64,000 nt of DNA from Chitinophaga caeni (GTDB lineage Bacteria; Bacteroidota; Bacteroidia; Chitinophagales; Chitinophagaceae): assembly GCF_002557795.1 (NCBI RefSeq), contig NZ_CP023777.1, forward strand, positions 4,535,001 to 4,599,000, read 5' to 3'. The notes under the pieces are model-generated. The model saw nothing but the letters and a program-made list of their open reading frames with translations, ran no database searches and was not told the DNA's origin. A program made the translations under genes and the position numbers. Below, one piece after another: positions 18,614-28,047 of this stretch (positions within the stretch are counted from its first letter, which is position 1; every line of letters starts with the position of its first letter).

Positions 18614-20107
18614 TTAGAAGGCGATGTCAACTATTTTATCAAATCCTGAATATTCTTCTAGCAATTCTAACGGACCGTTCAAGGTTGGTACATCATACAC
18701 TTTAAATGTACCACCACCGTTTGATTCATTATAAGTAGCGATAAGCAATTGATTTCTGCGGCTATCGCTAACGCTATACTTCATAAAACCGAAGAAAGTA
18801 ATATTAGCTGAACCCAAGTCCATCATTTCATAAGTTTTTTGAATTACTGGATCATATTCATAAACTTTACCGCCAACGTGATAGAAGATATAACCACGGT
18901 TACGGCTGATAGAGATATCTTCCGCTTTATCAAAATCGGTTGCAGTAATTTCCCTAAAAGCAGATTCATATAATGAACCGTTATAGTTATAGATATTCAA
19001 GCAATAATATTTTCCAGTTGTCTTATTCTTCATGATAGCTTGCGCTTCACTTGGATTATATGCAGTAACGTTTTTCATGTAAACTAAATCATAGTTCGGA
19101 TCTTGATAAGGGAACAGGTCGTCACCTGAATCAGGCATTTCAATACTACTGTTTGCGGCCATCAAATGCCTAACAAATCTATGATTTTCAACATCGTACA
19201 ATATTGAAGGATTCCTACCATCACCAGCAATATAAGGAGACACTTTAAAAGTAGTATTCGTCCCCTTTATCAAATTAATAGGAATACCGTAATTAATGTA
19301 ATTAAACACGCTTCTAAAATACATTGTACTGTCTTTATACATATAAGACACCCTATCACCAGGAACTGGATAGATAAAATCCGGCGCATAATTTTCATCA
19401 AAATCACCAGCCATCTCATAAATTATATTATTCGTAGGCTTCCAAGTTAGACTATCATTTATGTCAAATTTATTCGTACCTGTTGTCGTTGAAATATATA
19501 CGCCATAAATTGGTCCACGGTAATATGTGTATTGAAAACGTGTAATAGCGAGTGGCTTGCCGGTTAATTCATAATCTACCCCGTTAGCCTGCAACGCGTC
19601 ATAAAAATATACGGGCGTATCCTTTTCAAGACCAACAATACTAAATAACGGCGCTCCATCTTTCTTTTCCGAAAGTACTAACCAACCGGTATTGAACTCT
19701 GTCTTTAAATATAAATGACACCGATTTTCATAGAAGACCCCTGTTTCTTTGTCGGTGACCCTAAGAAACAAGGCATAATTACCTGCTTTAATGGAAGATA
19801 TCCACTCTAAGTTCATCTCAGATCCGATAATGATCCTATCTCCGGACAAATATCCTTCCGAAGTTTCTTCGTAAAGGAACCACTGATAAGTATATGCAGA
19901 ATCAGGCTTGGGAAGCTTGGATTGCGAAAGGCTTGGATTGATCACCAACTTACCTGCATTGATTACTAAGTAACTATCTTCAATACCCGAGATTGCTACA
20001 TCATTAAGGGCATGGTAATCGTAGTTACCTTTATCCTTATAACAAGAAGTGATAGTTGATGAAAAAACCATCATCACCAATATTATTATAGATAATTTCT
20101 TTTTCAT
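18614..20107 (-). CDS. PKD-like family surface lipoprotein
   Basis: 497 residues from the ATG at 20107, which gives a clean lipoprotein signal (MKKKLSIIILVMMVF..., lipobox ITSC). The frame extends to a TTG at 20131, but that start would put eight residues before the signal. The first 130 residues are an Ig/PKD-like sandwich ('AYTYQWFLYEETSEGYLSG', 'GNYALFLRVTD'). The rest is a beta-rich domain containing the VYEYDP motif shared with the protein at 1-732. No enzyme motif is present. It is the last gene of the sigma-FecR-SusC-SusD-DUF4843 locus and probably sits with SusD at the cell surface, helping to capture the ligand. Confidence 0.82.
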   Translation of the reverse strand: MKKKLSIIILVMMVFSSTITSCYKDKGNYDYHALNDVAISGIEDSYLVINAGKLVINPSLSQSKLPKPDSAYTYQWFLYEETSEGYLSGDRIIIGSEMNLEWISSIKAGNYALFLRVTDKETGVFYENRCHLYLKTEFNTGWLVLSEKKDGAPLFSIVGLEKDTPVYFYDALQANGVDYELTGKPLAITRFQYTYYRGPIYGVYISTTTGTNKFDINDSLTWKPTNNIIYEMAGDFDENYAPDFIYPVPGDRVSYMYKDSTMYFRSVFNYINYGIPINLIKGTNTTFKVSPYIAGDGRNPSILYDVENHRFVRHLMAANSSIEMPDSGDDLFPYQDPNYDLVYMKNVTAYNPSEAQAIMKNKTTGKYYCLNIYNYNGSLYESAFREITATDFDKAEDISISRNRGYIFYHVGGKVYEYDPVIQKTYEMMDLGSANITFFGFMKYSVSDSRRNQLLIATYNESNGGGTFKVYDVPTLNGPLELLEEYSGFDKIVDIAF

Positions 20108-20131
20108 TTGAAATAAATTAAATATCATCAA

Positions 20132-20902
20132 TTATTGCACATACGAACCCATCGTCATCTCTGTGCCATCCTCATCATAAATAATGTTACCGTTTTGTCT
20201 CTGCAAATTCAAATAGCGTTGCACGATAGTGGCATAACCCATGACAGTAGGTATATCACGCACACTCGCAAAGTCAGAGTACGATATATTCAACACTTCA
20301 GATATAAGTTTATACTTCTTCAGGGAAAATTTTCCGAATAGAAAGTCAAGCCATGTACCCGGTTTAGTAACTATATCAGACACGTAAATACGCCAGGTAG
20401 TTAAATTCCTCTTCTTTCCAGTCACTTCATCTAATACAACGCTTGACATATTTACTTTAAAATCCTTACTATCTTTCAATGCAATATCCATAATGATTGT
20501 ATCCGTTGCCATATCTTCTGTTCTATGGAAAGTAATAGGGAGTATTGCCTGATTTTTTCCAGCTTCCAGGATCAACTGATCAGCATTCCAATCATAATGT
20601 TTTCCTTTCACAGCATTAGATCCTGGCAAAACTTCGAAATTGATAACCCTATCATAATCTGTAGGAGCTGCAGCTACATTTATTGGTATGTTATAAACGG
20701 TATCGGTAACCCTAGCGGAGTAATATGCAAATGTAATTTCGGTACTATCTTTCAAATCAGCCCAACTAAATTCCCGCTCAACTGACCAATAAAAGTAGAC
20801 ATTAGGTGTACCGTCATAGAACTTAATTTCTTCCTTAGAGCAAGAAGTCATTATGAATGCTACGACCGGTAATATGAACTTTAAAATATTTTTTAGCTTC
20901 AT
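20132..20902 (-). CDS. DUF4843 family lipoprotein
   Basis: 256 residues, lipobox MTSC (Cys 21). The family pattern is visible: 'YDGTPNVYFYW' early, then 'DTVYNIPINV', 'VLPGSNAVKGKHYDW', 'NQAILPITFHRT' and a C-terminal 'YSDFASVRDIP'. DUF4843 proteins occur almost only between SusD and a PKD-like protein and are thought to be accessory surface lipoproteins with a Calx-beta/Ig-like fold. Function is not known. It starts 10 bp after the SusD stop. Confidence 0.87.
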   Translation of the reverse strand: MKLKNILKFILPVVAFIMTSCSKEEIKFYDGTPNVYFYWSVEREFSWADLKDSTEITFAYYSARVTDTVYNIPINVAAAPTDYDRVINFEVLPGSNAVKGKHYDWNADQLILEAGKNQAILPITFHRTEDMATDTIIMDIALKDSKDFKVNMSSVVLDEVTGKKRNLTTWRIYVSDIVTKPGTWLDFLFGKFSLKKYKLISEVLNISYSDFASVRDIPTVMGYATIVQRYLNLQRQNGNIIYDEDGTEMTMGSYVQ

Positions 20903-20912
20903 AAAAATAAAT

Positions 20913-22358
20913 TTAGTTACGTGAGTCGGTTTCAGATTTCGGCAGCGGCACTACGTATTGTGCAGGGTGCATAGAAATAGTGGTACCCCCACTTTGGCCA
21001 CTTTGAATACTTGACTTATTCATTCTTTTATAGGTAAAAAACAATTGGCCTTCCCCTATAAATTCTCTTCGATACTCATTTAGGATACTGGTCTCTAGCA
21101 AAGCTGGATCCTCTATTCCATGTACTCCCCTTGCATTTCTTACAGCATTTTCATATGTCATACCGACTAATGGATCTTCAGCAGTTTCCGCGGCAATTAA
21201 ATAAATCTCACTCAGGCGAATTAAAGGTTGTACATATTTTCTAACGAGTGGAATTGAAGTAACCAATTCTTCATATTTATAAAATGCCTCAACCGTTTTT
21301 CCGGTTGTAGGTAAAATCCAGTTTGGATTCAATCTGCAATCGGTTGACAATCCTTCAAATACGTTCACTAACAGCTCTCCCTTCATTGTTAAAAACCTTT
21401 CGTCCACCAAAGAAGGGCTAAAATAAAGGTCGAATTTTTTGGAAATGTCATGATTATATAAACCGAATATGATCTCTGAGCTAAAAATCCTATCCGGTGT
21501 GGCAGTAAATAAATCTGAAGCTGATGTAAACTTAAGGTAAGTAGAACATTCATCTATTAGTGTAGAAGATTCGAGATAAGCATTTACTTTATCCCCCCTA
21601 TATAATAAGGCCCTCGCCTTAAGAGCTGCTGCCGTGAAGTAGTTTGCTCTCAATTGATAGAGTCCTTCAACTTCTACGCCCCTATTATTAGCAATATCTG
21701 TTGGTCCCGCATTACGAATTGGATCATTTTGTAAATATTGCTTGGCAACATCTAAATCCCTAATAATACTATCCATCACCTGGTTAGCCGGCAGTATTGG
21801 AGTTGCTTCCTTAGTAACACGACTGTAATAAGGTATCGACAGGGAGATAGAATCCGTAGAATAGACTGGGCCGAACAGTCTTAATAAATCCAGATAATGC
21901 ATAGCACGCAATACATAAGCCTGACCCATCATTAAATCGAAGTTGGCCTGGGTGGTGATATCTTTGCTATTTCCCAATCGCTCTATAAATCTGTTAGCAT
22001 TAAGTATGCTTGAGTAAGAGAAAGTCCATGTTCTTTCGGCAAAATCCAGAGCTTGGGTGGAACCGTATACATAGCTACCTAATGGGGAATACTGATGCAC
22101 AGTATTAACTGTACTATTTACATCATATTGTTGCCCAAGTAACTCAACATAAGTCAGCATTAAGTTACCACCATAAGAATTATCATCGCTCATTCTAAGA
22201 TAAATGCCATTCAATGCCGTCTGCGCATTAATTTCAGAATCAAAAATTTGACTTGATAGAAATTTATCTTCAGGTTTAATATCTAGGTATTTATTACAAG
22301 CAGAGAATGAAATTGCCAATGATCCTAGTAATAAAATACTATATATATATTTTTTCAT
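20913..22358 (-). CDS. SusD/RagB family outer-membrane lipoprotein
   Basis: 481 residues. Lipobox SAC at about Cys20 ('SLAISFSACNKYLDIKPEDKF'), then the SusD core: an early TPR-like helical region with 'AQTALNGIYLRMSD' and 'GQAYVLRAMHYLDLLRLFGPVY', and the C-terminal 'IRLSEIYLIAAETAE' and 'EYRREFIGEGQLFFTYKRM' segments of the RagB/SusD family. It forms the lid of the adjacent SusC transporter and binds its ligand outside the cell. It lies 11 bp after SusC. The ligand cannot be deduced; no glycosidase lies in the operon. Confidence 0.95.
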   Translation of the reverse strand: MKKYIYSILLLGSLAISFSACNKYLDIKPEDKFLSSQIFDSEINAQTALNGIYLRMSDDNSYGGNLMLTYVELLGQQYDVNSTVNTVHQYSPLGSYVYGSTQALDFAERTWTFSYSSILNANRFIERLGNSKDITTQANFDLMMGQAYVLRAMHYLDLLRLFGPVYSTDSISLSIPYYSRVTKEATPILPANQVMDSIIRDLDVAKQYLQNDPIRNAGPTDIANNRGVEVEGLYQLRANYFTAAALKARALLYRGDKVNAYLESSTLIDECSTYLKFTSASDLFTATPDRIFSSEIIFGLYNHDISKKFDLYFSPSLVDERFLTMKGELLVNVFEGLSTDCRLNPNWILPTTGKTVEAFYKYEELVTSIPLVRKYVQPLIRLSEIYLIAAETAEDPLVGMTYENAVRNARGVHGIEDPALLETSILNEYRREFIGEGQLFFTYKRMNKSSIQSGQSGGTTISMHPAQYVVPLPKSETDSRN

Positions 22359-22369
22359 TTCCGTTTCGA

Positions 22370-25300
22370 TTAAAATAATGCATTAATACTAAAGGCCACA
22401 GTATTCGCAAATGGATAGGTAATACCGCGCTCCATTTTTACAGTGGAAAGTCTAAAGATGTCATTTAGGTAAAGATTAAATCTTAAACTTTGCATCCCGA
22501 GTTTTGCTATGAATTCAGTATTCTGTTTTCTTAATTCATACCCAAGGTTGAATGACTCTCCTACTAAATTATTATCCCTTTGAACAAACCTTGATGTCTG
22601 GTAAGATTTATCCTCATCGGTTCTTATAATTTTAATCGCTTTATAGGCAGATACATCCCCCGGCTTTTTCCAACGTTCGTACAAAGCCCTTTTATCTTGG
22701 TTCTGAGTCAAAGCTATGCGACTAATATTCTCAACTCTATCCAATAAAGCCTGATTATAAACGTCTCCTCCAAAACGGTACCTGATGATCGCATTCATGG
22801 AAAAATTCTTGATTACAACACCTGTACTAATTGTTCCTTCTGCGAATGGCCTTGAATCCCCCACTACAACAGCCTCCCCTACATCATAATTATAGGTGTA
22901 TTGACCGTCCTTATTGATATAGATTTCCTTACCTGTCCCCGGATCGATTCCTGCTGATTTTACAGCCCAGATAGCGGTGGGTGAATTCCCATCATAATAA
23001 CGTTGTAATGACTGATTATCAGCTTGCTCCTTGTTAAGAGAATAAAGTGTATTAAAGAATCCGTCATAGCGGGCTTTGTAAATAGCCCCCATAATCCCGA
23101 CATTCCATATGATTCGATCTTTTAGATTATATATCGGGGATGCCTTCAACCTTACTTCTACCCCTCTCGATTTCTGTAAACCTACATTTATTGGATATTG
23201 ATAAATCCCCGTAGAAGAAGGCATGGTAATCGGTACTATAAGTGGGTCAGTATTTTTAATATACGCGTCAACTGTCGCGGTATACTGATTATTTAAAATA
23301 GCTAGATCTAAACCAAGGTTTGTTTGCTTGGTAGTTTGCCATGTCAATTGTGGGTTACCAATGGTTGTAAGCTCAACACCTTGTCCACTTAAATTCACAC
23401 CTGTTATGTAAGTGTAAATATCTTCGGATGAGAAATTTCCAAAACCTTGGTTGGCAGTTGTACCATATGAGCCCCTTAATTTAAGGATGGTAATCCACGG
23501 ATAGTTATCCCTAATAAAGTCTTCATTATGAATGTTATATCCAGCACCTATTGACCAAAATGGCAACACTTTATTCTGTACACCGAAAGAACTAGAACCA
23601 TCCAATCTGTAGGTAATATCGACAGTATATCGCCTATCATACATATAATTGAGTAATCCAATAAATGATGCCCTACGATACTTATTTACAGATGAACTAG
23701 GTTTACCACCTTCGGTGTAGTTAAATGCAAAAGCCGGGTTACCATTCGAGTTATATGGAAAACCGGTTGCAGACATACCGATCGTTCTAGTTGTGTTTTC
23801 TTCGATCGTGGAACGCAAATTACCAGTTAAAGAGTTTTTGTCCCAAACTTTTGCATATGTGAGCATTGCAAAGCCCTGGTAATAGAATTTGTTATAATCA
23901 GTGCGGGAATAACTACCTTTCTTCGTTATATCAGTGTTCCGGTAATCAGTATGCAATGCAGATTTAAAGTTTACATTTTCAGTGTTTTCTCTTTCAAGTT
24001 GTAGTCCTGCATCAATACGAAACTCTTTAGTTAACTGCACGTTTGCTTGTAAATTATTTCTAAATCCAAAATTTTTGGACCTATTTATAAAAGGAAGAGA
24101 AGCGTTGTATAACGGATTTGCAACATACTGAGGCTCAAAATTCGGATTTTCGCTACCTACATTTACGGTATCAACATATTTTGTTATGCTACCATCGAAT
24201 CCCGTTTTTCTATAATATGGATTCATTCCTACCCAATCAGAAAAAGATCCATAATTTGATTCGTTAGCAGTATATCCATATATATTCAATTGGTTCGATA
24301 AGTTCAGTTTACCTTTACGGTATCCCATGTTTATTGCAGCGCCCCAAGTATCTCTACCTGAGCCTTTCATTGCCCCGGTTGTTTTCTTATAATTCAAGTT
24401 AATTCCATATCTAAATACTTCATCCCCTCCTTCTACAAAGATGGAATGTCCATTAGTAAAACCTACTTGCACTGGTTCGCTTAACCAATAACTATCTACC
24501 CCTTCCGCTATATTTGTTCTCAATTTATTATATCTCATATCACCTGAATATCCCGAAAAAGCCCCGGCTAATCTTTCAAATTCAAGTTTTTCGCTTGAGT
24601 TCATCATGTTATAAACTGATAAATCAGGCATTTCAACCCTGAAATCTCCATTATAGCTTAATCTTAATTTACCGGGTACCGGTTTCTTAGTTTCAATTAC
24701 AACAACACCATTTGCAGCTTTTGCACCGTACATCGCCGTTGACGCCGCATCTTTTAAAATCGTAATGGACAAAACCCTGTTGATATCAAGATCGGCCACT
24801 ACTCTTAATGTTGTTTCAAATCCATCCAAGATAAATAATGGTTGATTCGGATCATTGCCATACAAATCTTTCAAACCGTCATTAGAAATACTCGTGGTAC
24901 CACGTACTTCAATATTAGGTAGGACGTTCGGATTAGAACCGAAAGCATTATTCTCTACCAATACAAACGAAGGGTCCAAGGATTTCAAGCTTTGTAAAAC
25001 GTTGTTGTTACCAACAACTTTTAACTCATCACCGGTAAAAGTGGCAGCAGCACCCGTAAAGCTCTCCTTTTGGCGGCTCACGATACCTGTTACCACCACT
25101 TCCTTTGCCCCGGCAGTGGGTTTCAACTGGACTTGTAAATTGGTTGGTTTGTTGATTTTAAATCTTTGCGGTTCCATACCTACGTATGAAACGATTAATT
25201 CACCGGGTTCAGGAATACTAAACACGAATTCACCTTTGGCGTTCGTGTAAGTACCGCGTGCTGTACCCAGTTGGCGCACGGTCGCCATTTCTAATGGTTG

Positions 25301-25738
25301 GCCTTGATCATCCGAAACGGTACCTGAAATCCCGATTGCATGAGCTTGTTCACTATTTGTTGGATTGTTACCGGAGGTATTCCTTGACCTAACGGTTAAA
25401 ACCCCGTTCGCCAGCCTGTATTGAACGTTAACGCCTTTGAAGGCTTCCGCTAACACTTCTTCCAGTAGCTGGGATTTAGCGTTTACAGAGATTTTAGGCA
25501 ACTGGCTTAATTCGGTTACATTGTAAACGAAGCGCAACTTCACCTGTTTATTTAGTTGCGATAAAAAAGTTGGGATGCTTACATTTTTTAACTGTAAGCT
25601 GACCTTTGGTTGGTTGGATTGTGCGACTACGGTAGTTGTAGCTAAACACAATGATGAACAGAGGAATAGGTGATTTAGTTTTGGTTGGCACTGCCTACCC
25701 AGGCGCATAATAATGCCTAACAAGTAATTTTTTTTCAC
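22370..25738 (-). CDS. SusC/RagA family TonB-dependent transporter with STN domain
   Basis: 1122 residues. The domains are a signal peptide (about 22-40), a secretin/TonB short N-terminal (STN) domain (about 45-120), a carboxypeptidase-like beta sandwich (about 138-210, 'GISGTVSDDQGQPLEMATVRQL'), a plug with 'SLDPSFVLVENN...VRGTTSIS' and 'AASTAMYGAKAANGVVVI', then a 22-strand barrel ending in Phe. The STN domain is the part that signals to FecR-type anti-sigma factors, and a FecR gene lies just upstream. The listed start is GTG at 25738; an ATG at 25708 would remove ten residues. A hairpin separates it from fecR, so it probably has its own sigma-dependent promoter in 25739-25805. Confidence 0.95.
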   Translation of the reverse strand: MKKNYLLGIIMRLGRQCQPKLNHLFLCSSLCLATTTVVAQSNQPKVSLQLKNVSIPTFLSQLNKQVKLRFVYNVTELSQLPKISVNAKSQLLEEVLAEAFKGVNVQYRLANGVLTVRSRNTSGNNPTNSEQAHAIGISGTVSDDQGQPLEMATVRQLGTARGTYTNAKGEFVFSIPEPGELIVSYVGMEPQRFKINKPTNLQVQLKPTAGAKEVVVTGIVSRQKESFTGAAATFTGDELKVVGNNNVLQSLKSLDPSFVLVENNAFGSNPNVLPNIEVRGTTSISNDGLKDLYGNDPNQPLFILDGFETTLRVVADLDINRVLSITILKDAASTAMYGAKAANGVVVIETKKPVPGKLRLSYNGDFRVEMPDLSVYNMMNSSEKLEFERLAGAFSGYSGDMRYNKLRTNIAEGVDSYWLSEPVQVGFTNGHSIFVEGGDEVFRYGINLNYKKTTGAMKGSGRDTWGAAINMGYRKGKLNLSNQLNIYGYTANESNYGSFSDWVGMNPYYRKTGFDGSITKYVDTVNVGSENPNFEPQYVANPLYNASLPFINRSKNFGFRNNLQANVQLTKEFRIDAGLQLERENTENVNFKSALHTDYRNTDITKKGSYSRTDYNKFYYQGFAMLTYAKVWDKNSLTGNLRSTIEENTTRTIGMSATGFPYNSNGNPAFAFNYTEGGKPSSSVNKYRRASFIGLLNYMYDRRYTVDITYRLDGSSSFGVQNKVLPFWSIGAGYNIHNEDFIRDNYPWITILKLRGSYGTTANQGFGNFSSEDIYTYITGVNLSGQGVELTTIGNPQLTWQTTKQTNLGLDLAILNNQYTATVDAYIKNTDPLIVPITMPSSTGIYQYPINVGLQKSRGVEVRLKASPIYNLKDRIIWNVGIMGAIYKARYDGFFNTLYSLNKEQADNQSLQRYYDGNSPTAIWAVKSAGIDPGTGKEIYINKDGQYTYNYDVGEAVVVGDSRPFAEGTISTGVVIKNFSMNAIIRYRFGGDVYNQALLDRVENISRIALTQNQDKRALYERWKKPGDVSAYKAIKIIRTDEDKSYQTSRFVQRDNNLVGESFNLGYELRKQNTEFIAKLGMQSLRFNLYLNDIFRLSTVKMERGITYPFANTVAFSINALF

Positions 25739-25805
25739 TACTTTTACCTTGAAAAATTAACTAATAAGATTACCCCGCTATTGCTTCGTGCAATTAGGCG
25801 TTATG

Positions 25806-25837
25806 AAAAACGGGCACTAACTCAGTTGTCCGTTTTT
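25806..25837 (-). terminator. Hairpin between FecR and SusC
   Basis: Arms AAAAACGG (25806-25813) and CCGTTTTT (25830-25837) give a short stem with A/T tracts, oriented to end transcription of the sigma-fecR pair. It would let the regulator and the uptake genes be transcribed separately. Confidence 0.5.
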
Positions 25838-25841
25838 TTGT

Positions 25842-26981
25842 TCACTTGTCTACCATGATAACTTTCTGGTTTTGGTTGATTGTAAATTGTACATCTGTTA
25901 CTTGATCTAAAAAGTTGAGCACGGTTGTTACATCTTGATAAACAGGTAGATTACCGCCGCATCGAATATTTTTAAGTTCTTCTTTTTTAAATACTATATC
26001 GTAATTGTATCTCCTTCCTAACATTTCCATGATCTCCCCCAGGTTGAAATCATCGAAAATTAATTCATTCCTCATCCAAGCCGTGTACATATCTACATTT
26101 ACCTGCTTTGTAGCCAAGGATTTATCACCTACATTATAATTAGCTTGCTGGTTTGGCTTCAAGAGCACCGAATCTTCACCCGTGTGGATCAAGACTTTCC
26201 CGGAAACGAGCGTCGTCTTGATATTATCTGAATAGGTGTTGATATTAAAACCGGTTCCCAATACCTTCACCTCCATATGCTCCCTAGTTTTTACGCTAAA
26301 TGCTTGGGCATCATTTTTTGCGACATCAAAATATGCCTCCCCTTCTACTTCAACTTGCCGGGATTTACCGCGGAAGTTGACAGGGTAACGTAAGGTCGTG
26401 GCTGCATTCAACCATACTTTCGTGCCATCTGAAAGCTGCAAAGAATACATCTTTCCCTTTGGAATAATGATCGTGTTATAAACTACCGCATCATTAGAAC
26501 TATTTCCCGGGCCATATACCAGGGACGCATCTTCCGTGGAAATCGAGGTACCATCGGATTCACGCATCTGTTTCATCGTATCCAGGTGCACCGTCTGGCC
26601 GTTCGCTGTAATCAACTGGATGCTGGTATCCCCTGGGCTCGCAACTGGCAAGTTTACGCTAAGGTTATTGTTCACTGTATTACTTTGCCAGGTGATGGAG
26701 TTTCCTATCCAAATAGCAGCTATCGCAGCTGCGGCGCCAATTGCCCATGGCTTCCAGCGCATCCTGATAAGACGTTTTCCAGGCTGGATATGCCCGGACT
26801 CAAACTTATCCCATTCGCGATCTATATCGGTTGCCGCAATTTCGGCCATTTCGCCAGCGGCTTTTTTCAAGAGCTTTCCATCATTCAACAAGCCATCATC
26901 TGGGGCAGCACCCTGCTCTCCCGATATTTTATCGAGAAAATCTTCCCATTGTTCCGGCGACGGTGATGAATGATTTTTCAT
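25842..26981 (-). CDS. FecR family anti-sigma factor
   Basis: 379 residues from the ATG at 26981 (MKNHSSPSPEQW). The frame continues upstream to 27053, but that extension is a hydrophobic leader untypical for the family. Cytoplasmic N-terminal domain (about 1-85), one membrane helix ('WAIGAAAAIAAIWIGNSI', about 90-108), a periplasmic FecR domain ('GKMYSLQLSDGTKVWLNAAT' to 'VLGTGFNINTY', about 180-280) and a C-terminal DUF4974 domain (about 300-379). It senses the plug/STN state of SusC and controls the ECF sigma factor encoded 90 bp upstream. Confidence 0.93.
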   Translation of the reverse strand: MKNHSSPSPEQWEDFLDKISGEQGAAPDDGLLNDGKLLKKAAGEMAEIAATDIDREWDKFESGHIQPGKRLIRMRWKPWAIGAAAAIAAIWIGNSITWQSNTVNNNLSVNLPVASPGDTSIQLITANGQTVHLDTMKQMRESDGTSISTEDASLVYGPGNSSNDAVVYNTIIIPKGKMYSLQLSDGTKVWLNAATTLRYPVNFRGKSRQVEVEGEAYFDVAKNDAQAFSVKTREHMEVKVLGTGFNINTYSDNIKTTLVSGKVLIHTGEDSVLLKPNQQANYNVGDKSLATKQVNVDMYTAWMRNELIFDDFNLGEIMEMLGRRYNYDIVFKKEELKNIRCGGNLPVYQDVTTVLNFLDQVTDVQFTINQNQKVIMVDK

Positions 26982-27071
26982 AAGTTTCCATGTATAAGAC
27001 AGTAAATGATAAAAAAAGGGTAGGCGAAATGTTAAAAAAAATAAAAAAAACATAACACCGGCTGAACTTTA

Positions 27072-27596
27072 TCAAATAAAATTCGCTACCAGGGCTAATA
27101 TGAATAATAAATAAATATGTAAACATTTTTCCCGTAAGAATTGGTAGGCAGCCTTAACATGCCATTTTACGGTATTGATAGAAATGCCAACCTTATCGGC
27201 AATCTGCTGGTAAGTAAATCCGTCCTGGATAGAAAGCAAGAAAATCCTTTTTCTCTGATCGGGCATACTTTCTAAAGCGCTGTAAATATTTTGGTAAAAC
27301 TGTTCCCGCGCCTCGTGGTCGGTTGATAATTCAGGGTGGTAACTAAATTTTTGCTGGTGGGCTTCCAGGCGTTCCTGTTTTTCGATATAATTGAGACTAG
27401 CATTCCTAACCGCTTTCACGGCATAAGCTTCAAAGCTTCCCGTAATAGCTAGTTCATGGCGCTTTTGCCAGCACTTTGCAAAAAATTCCTGCACCACATC
27501 CTTCGCCGCCTCTTGGTCGCCCAATATATTAAAGGCTACCACCTGGAGTTTTTTAAAATTCGTGCGGAATAGTAACTCGAAAGAATCCAATCTCAA
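27072..27596 (-). CDS. ECF-type sigma-70 factor with hydrophobic C-terminal tail
   Basis: 174 residues. Region 2 is 'ILGDQEAAKDVVQEFFAKCW' (about 25-44) and region 4 'MPDQRKRIFLLSIQDGFTYQQIADKVGISINTVKWHV' (about 110-148). No ATG lies near the N-terminus; TTG at 27596 (or 27590) is the only plausible start. A TACTTTTG -7 element sits directly upstream, so the mRNA may be almost leaderless. The last 20 residues (LHIYLLFILALVANFI) are strongly hydrophobic, which could place the protein at the membrane next to FecR. It directs transcription of the SusC/D operon. Confidence 0.88.
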   Translation of the reverse strand: MRLDSFELLFRTNFKKLQVVAFNILGDQEAAKDVVQEFFAKCWQKRHELAITGSFEAYAVKAVRNASLNYIEKQERLEAHQQKFSYHPELSTDHEAREQFYQNIYSALESMPDQRKRIFLLSIQDGFTYQQIADKVGISINTVKWHVKAAYQFLREKCLHIYLLFILALVANFI

Positions 27597-27601
27597 CGGT
27601 C

Positions 27602-27609
27602 CAAAAGTA
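27602..27609 (-). promoter_or_regulatory. Candidate -7 element of the sigma factor gene
   Basis: Minus-strand TACTTTTG matches TAnnTTTG exactly and lies only 5-6 bp before the TTG start. The nearest upstream TTG is 24 bp away, longer than the usual 19-21. Confidence 0.4.
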
Positions 27610-27869
27610 GTTTGATAATTACCCTAATATTAGCAAGTGAATCTCCTAAATAAGTAGCGTTAAAACTATGAAATTAATAATTAATTAAAAAATCTATCCT
27701 TTCCATAAAGTATATCAAATAGAAATCAATAATTATATTATTGCATTTACATATAGAACTTTCTCGGTTTCTAATAGTAAAATGTCATTTTTTGAATACA
27801 TATAAAAGTTTACAAGATCAATTTTCCGCGTCGAATGCCGTATATTTATCCAGGTTCTTTACTGGATTC

Positions 27870-28030
27870 GTAACAGGTAGCCTTCAAAGGCTTTTAATAA
27901 GGAACCGTGTGCAAATCACGGGCTGACGCGCAACTGCAAGTAACATATATCTCCTCGCCCCCGTGTAATTCATGGTACATACCTGTATGGGAAGAGCGGA
28001 AAGGACGTTACAAGCCAGGATACTTGCCAC
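27870..28030 (+). ncRNA. Cobalamin (B12) riboswitch
   Basis: Closing stem P1 is CAGGTA at 27874-27879 with TACTTG at 28021-28026. The conserved core follows the family order: GCC...GGC with TTAATAAGGAA (27880-27904), CCGTGTGCAAATCACGG (27904-27920), CTGACGCGCAACTG (27922-27935), a variable GC-rich arm, and the diagnostic AAGCCAGGATACTTGCC ending at 28028. This is the consensus order of adenosyl/methyl-cobalamin riboswitches. It precedes a small ORF at 28048, not the usual btuB gene. A TATATTTA at 27841 is a weak -7 candidate. Confidence 0.88.
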
Positions 28031-28047
28031 GTTATTGAAAATGACAC

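Noticed and set aside
24855..25250. 131-codon open frame on the plus strand
   Set aside because: Antisense to the plug region of SusC, whose frame is unambiguous.
26536..26973. 145-codon and overlapping 126-codon frames on the plus strand
   Set aside because: Both are antisense to FecR; neither has a signal or motif.
27741..27926. 61-codon frame overlapping the riboswitch start
   Set aside because: It crosses the conserved riboswitch sequence, which explains the region better.
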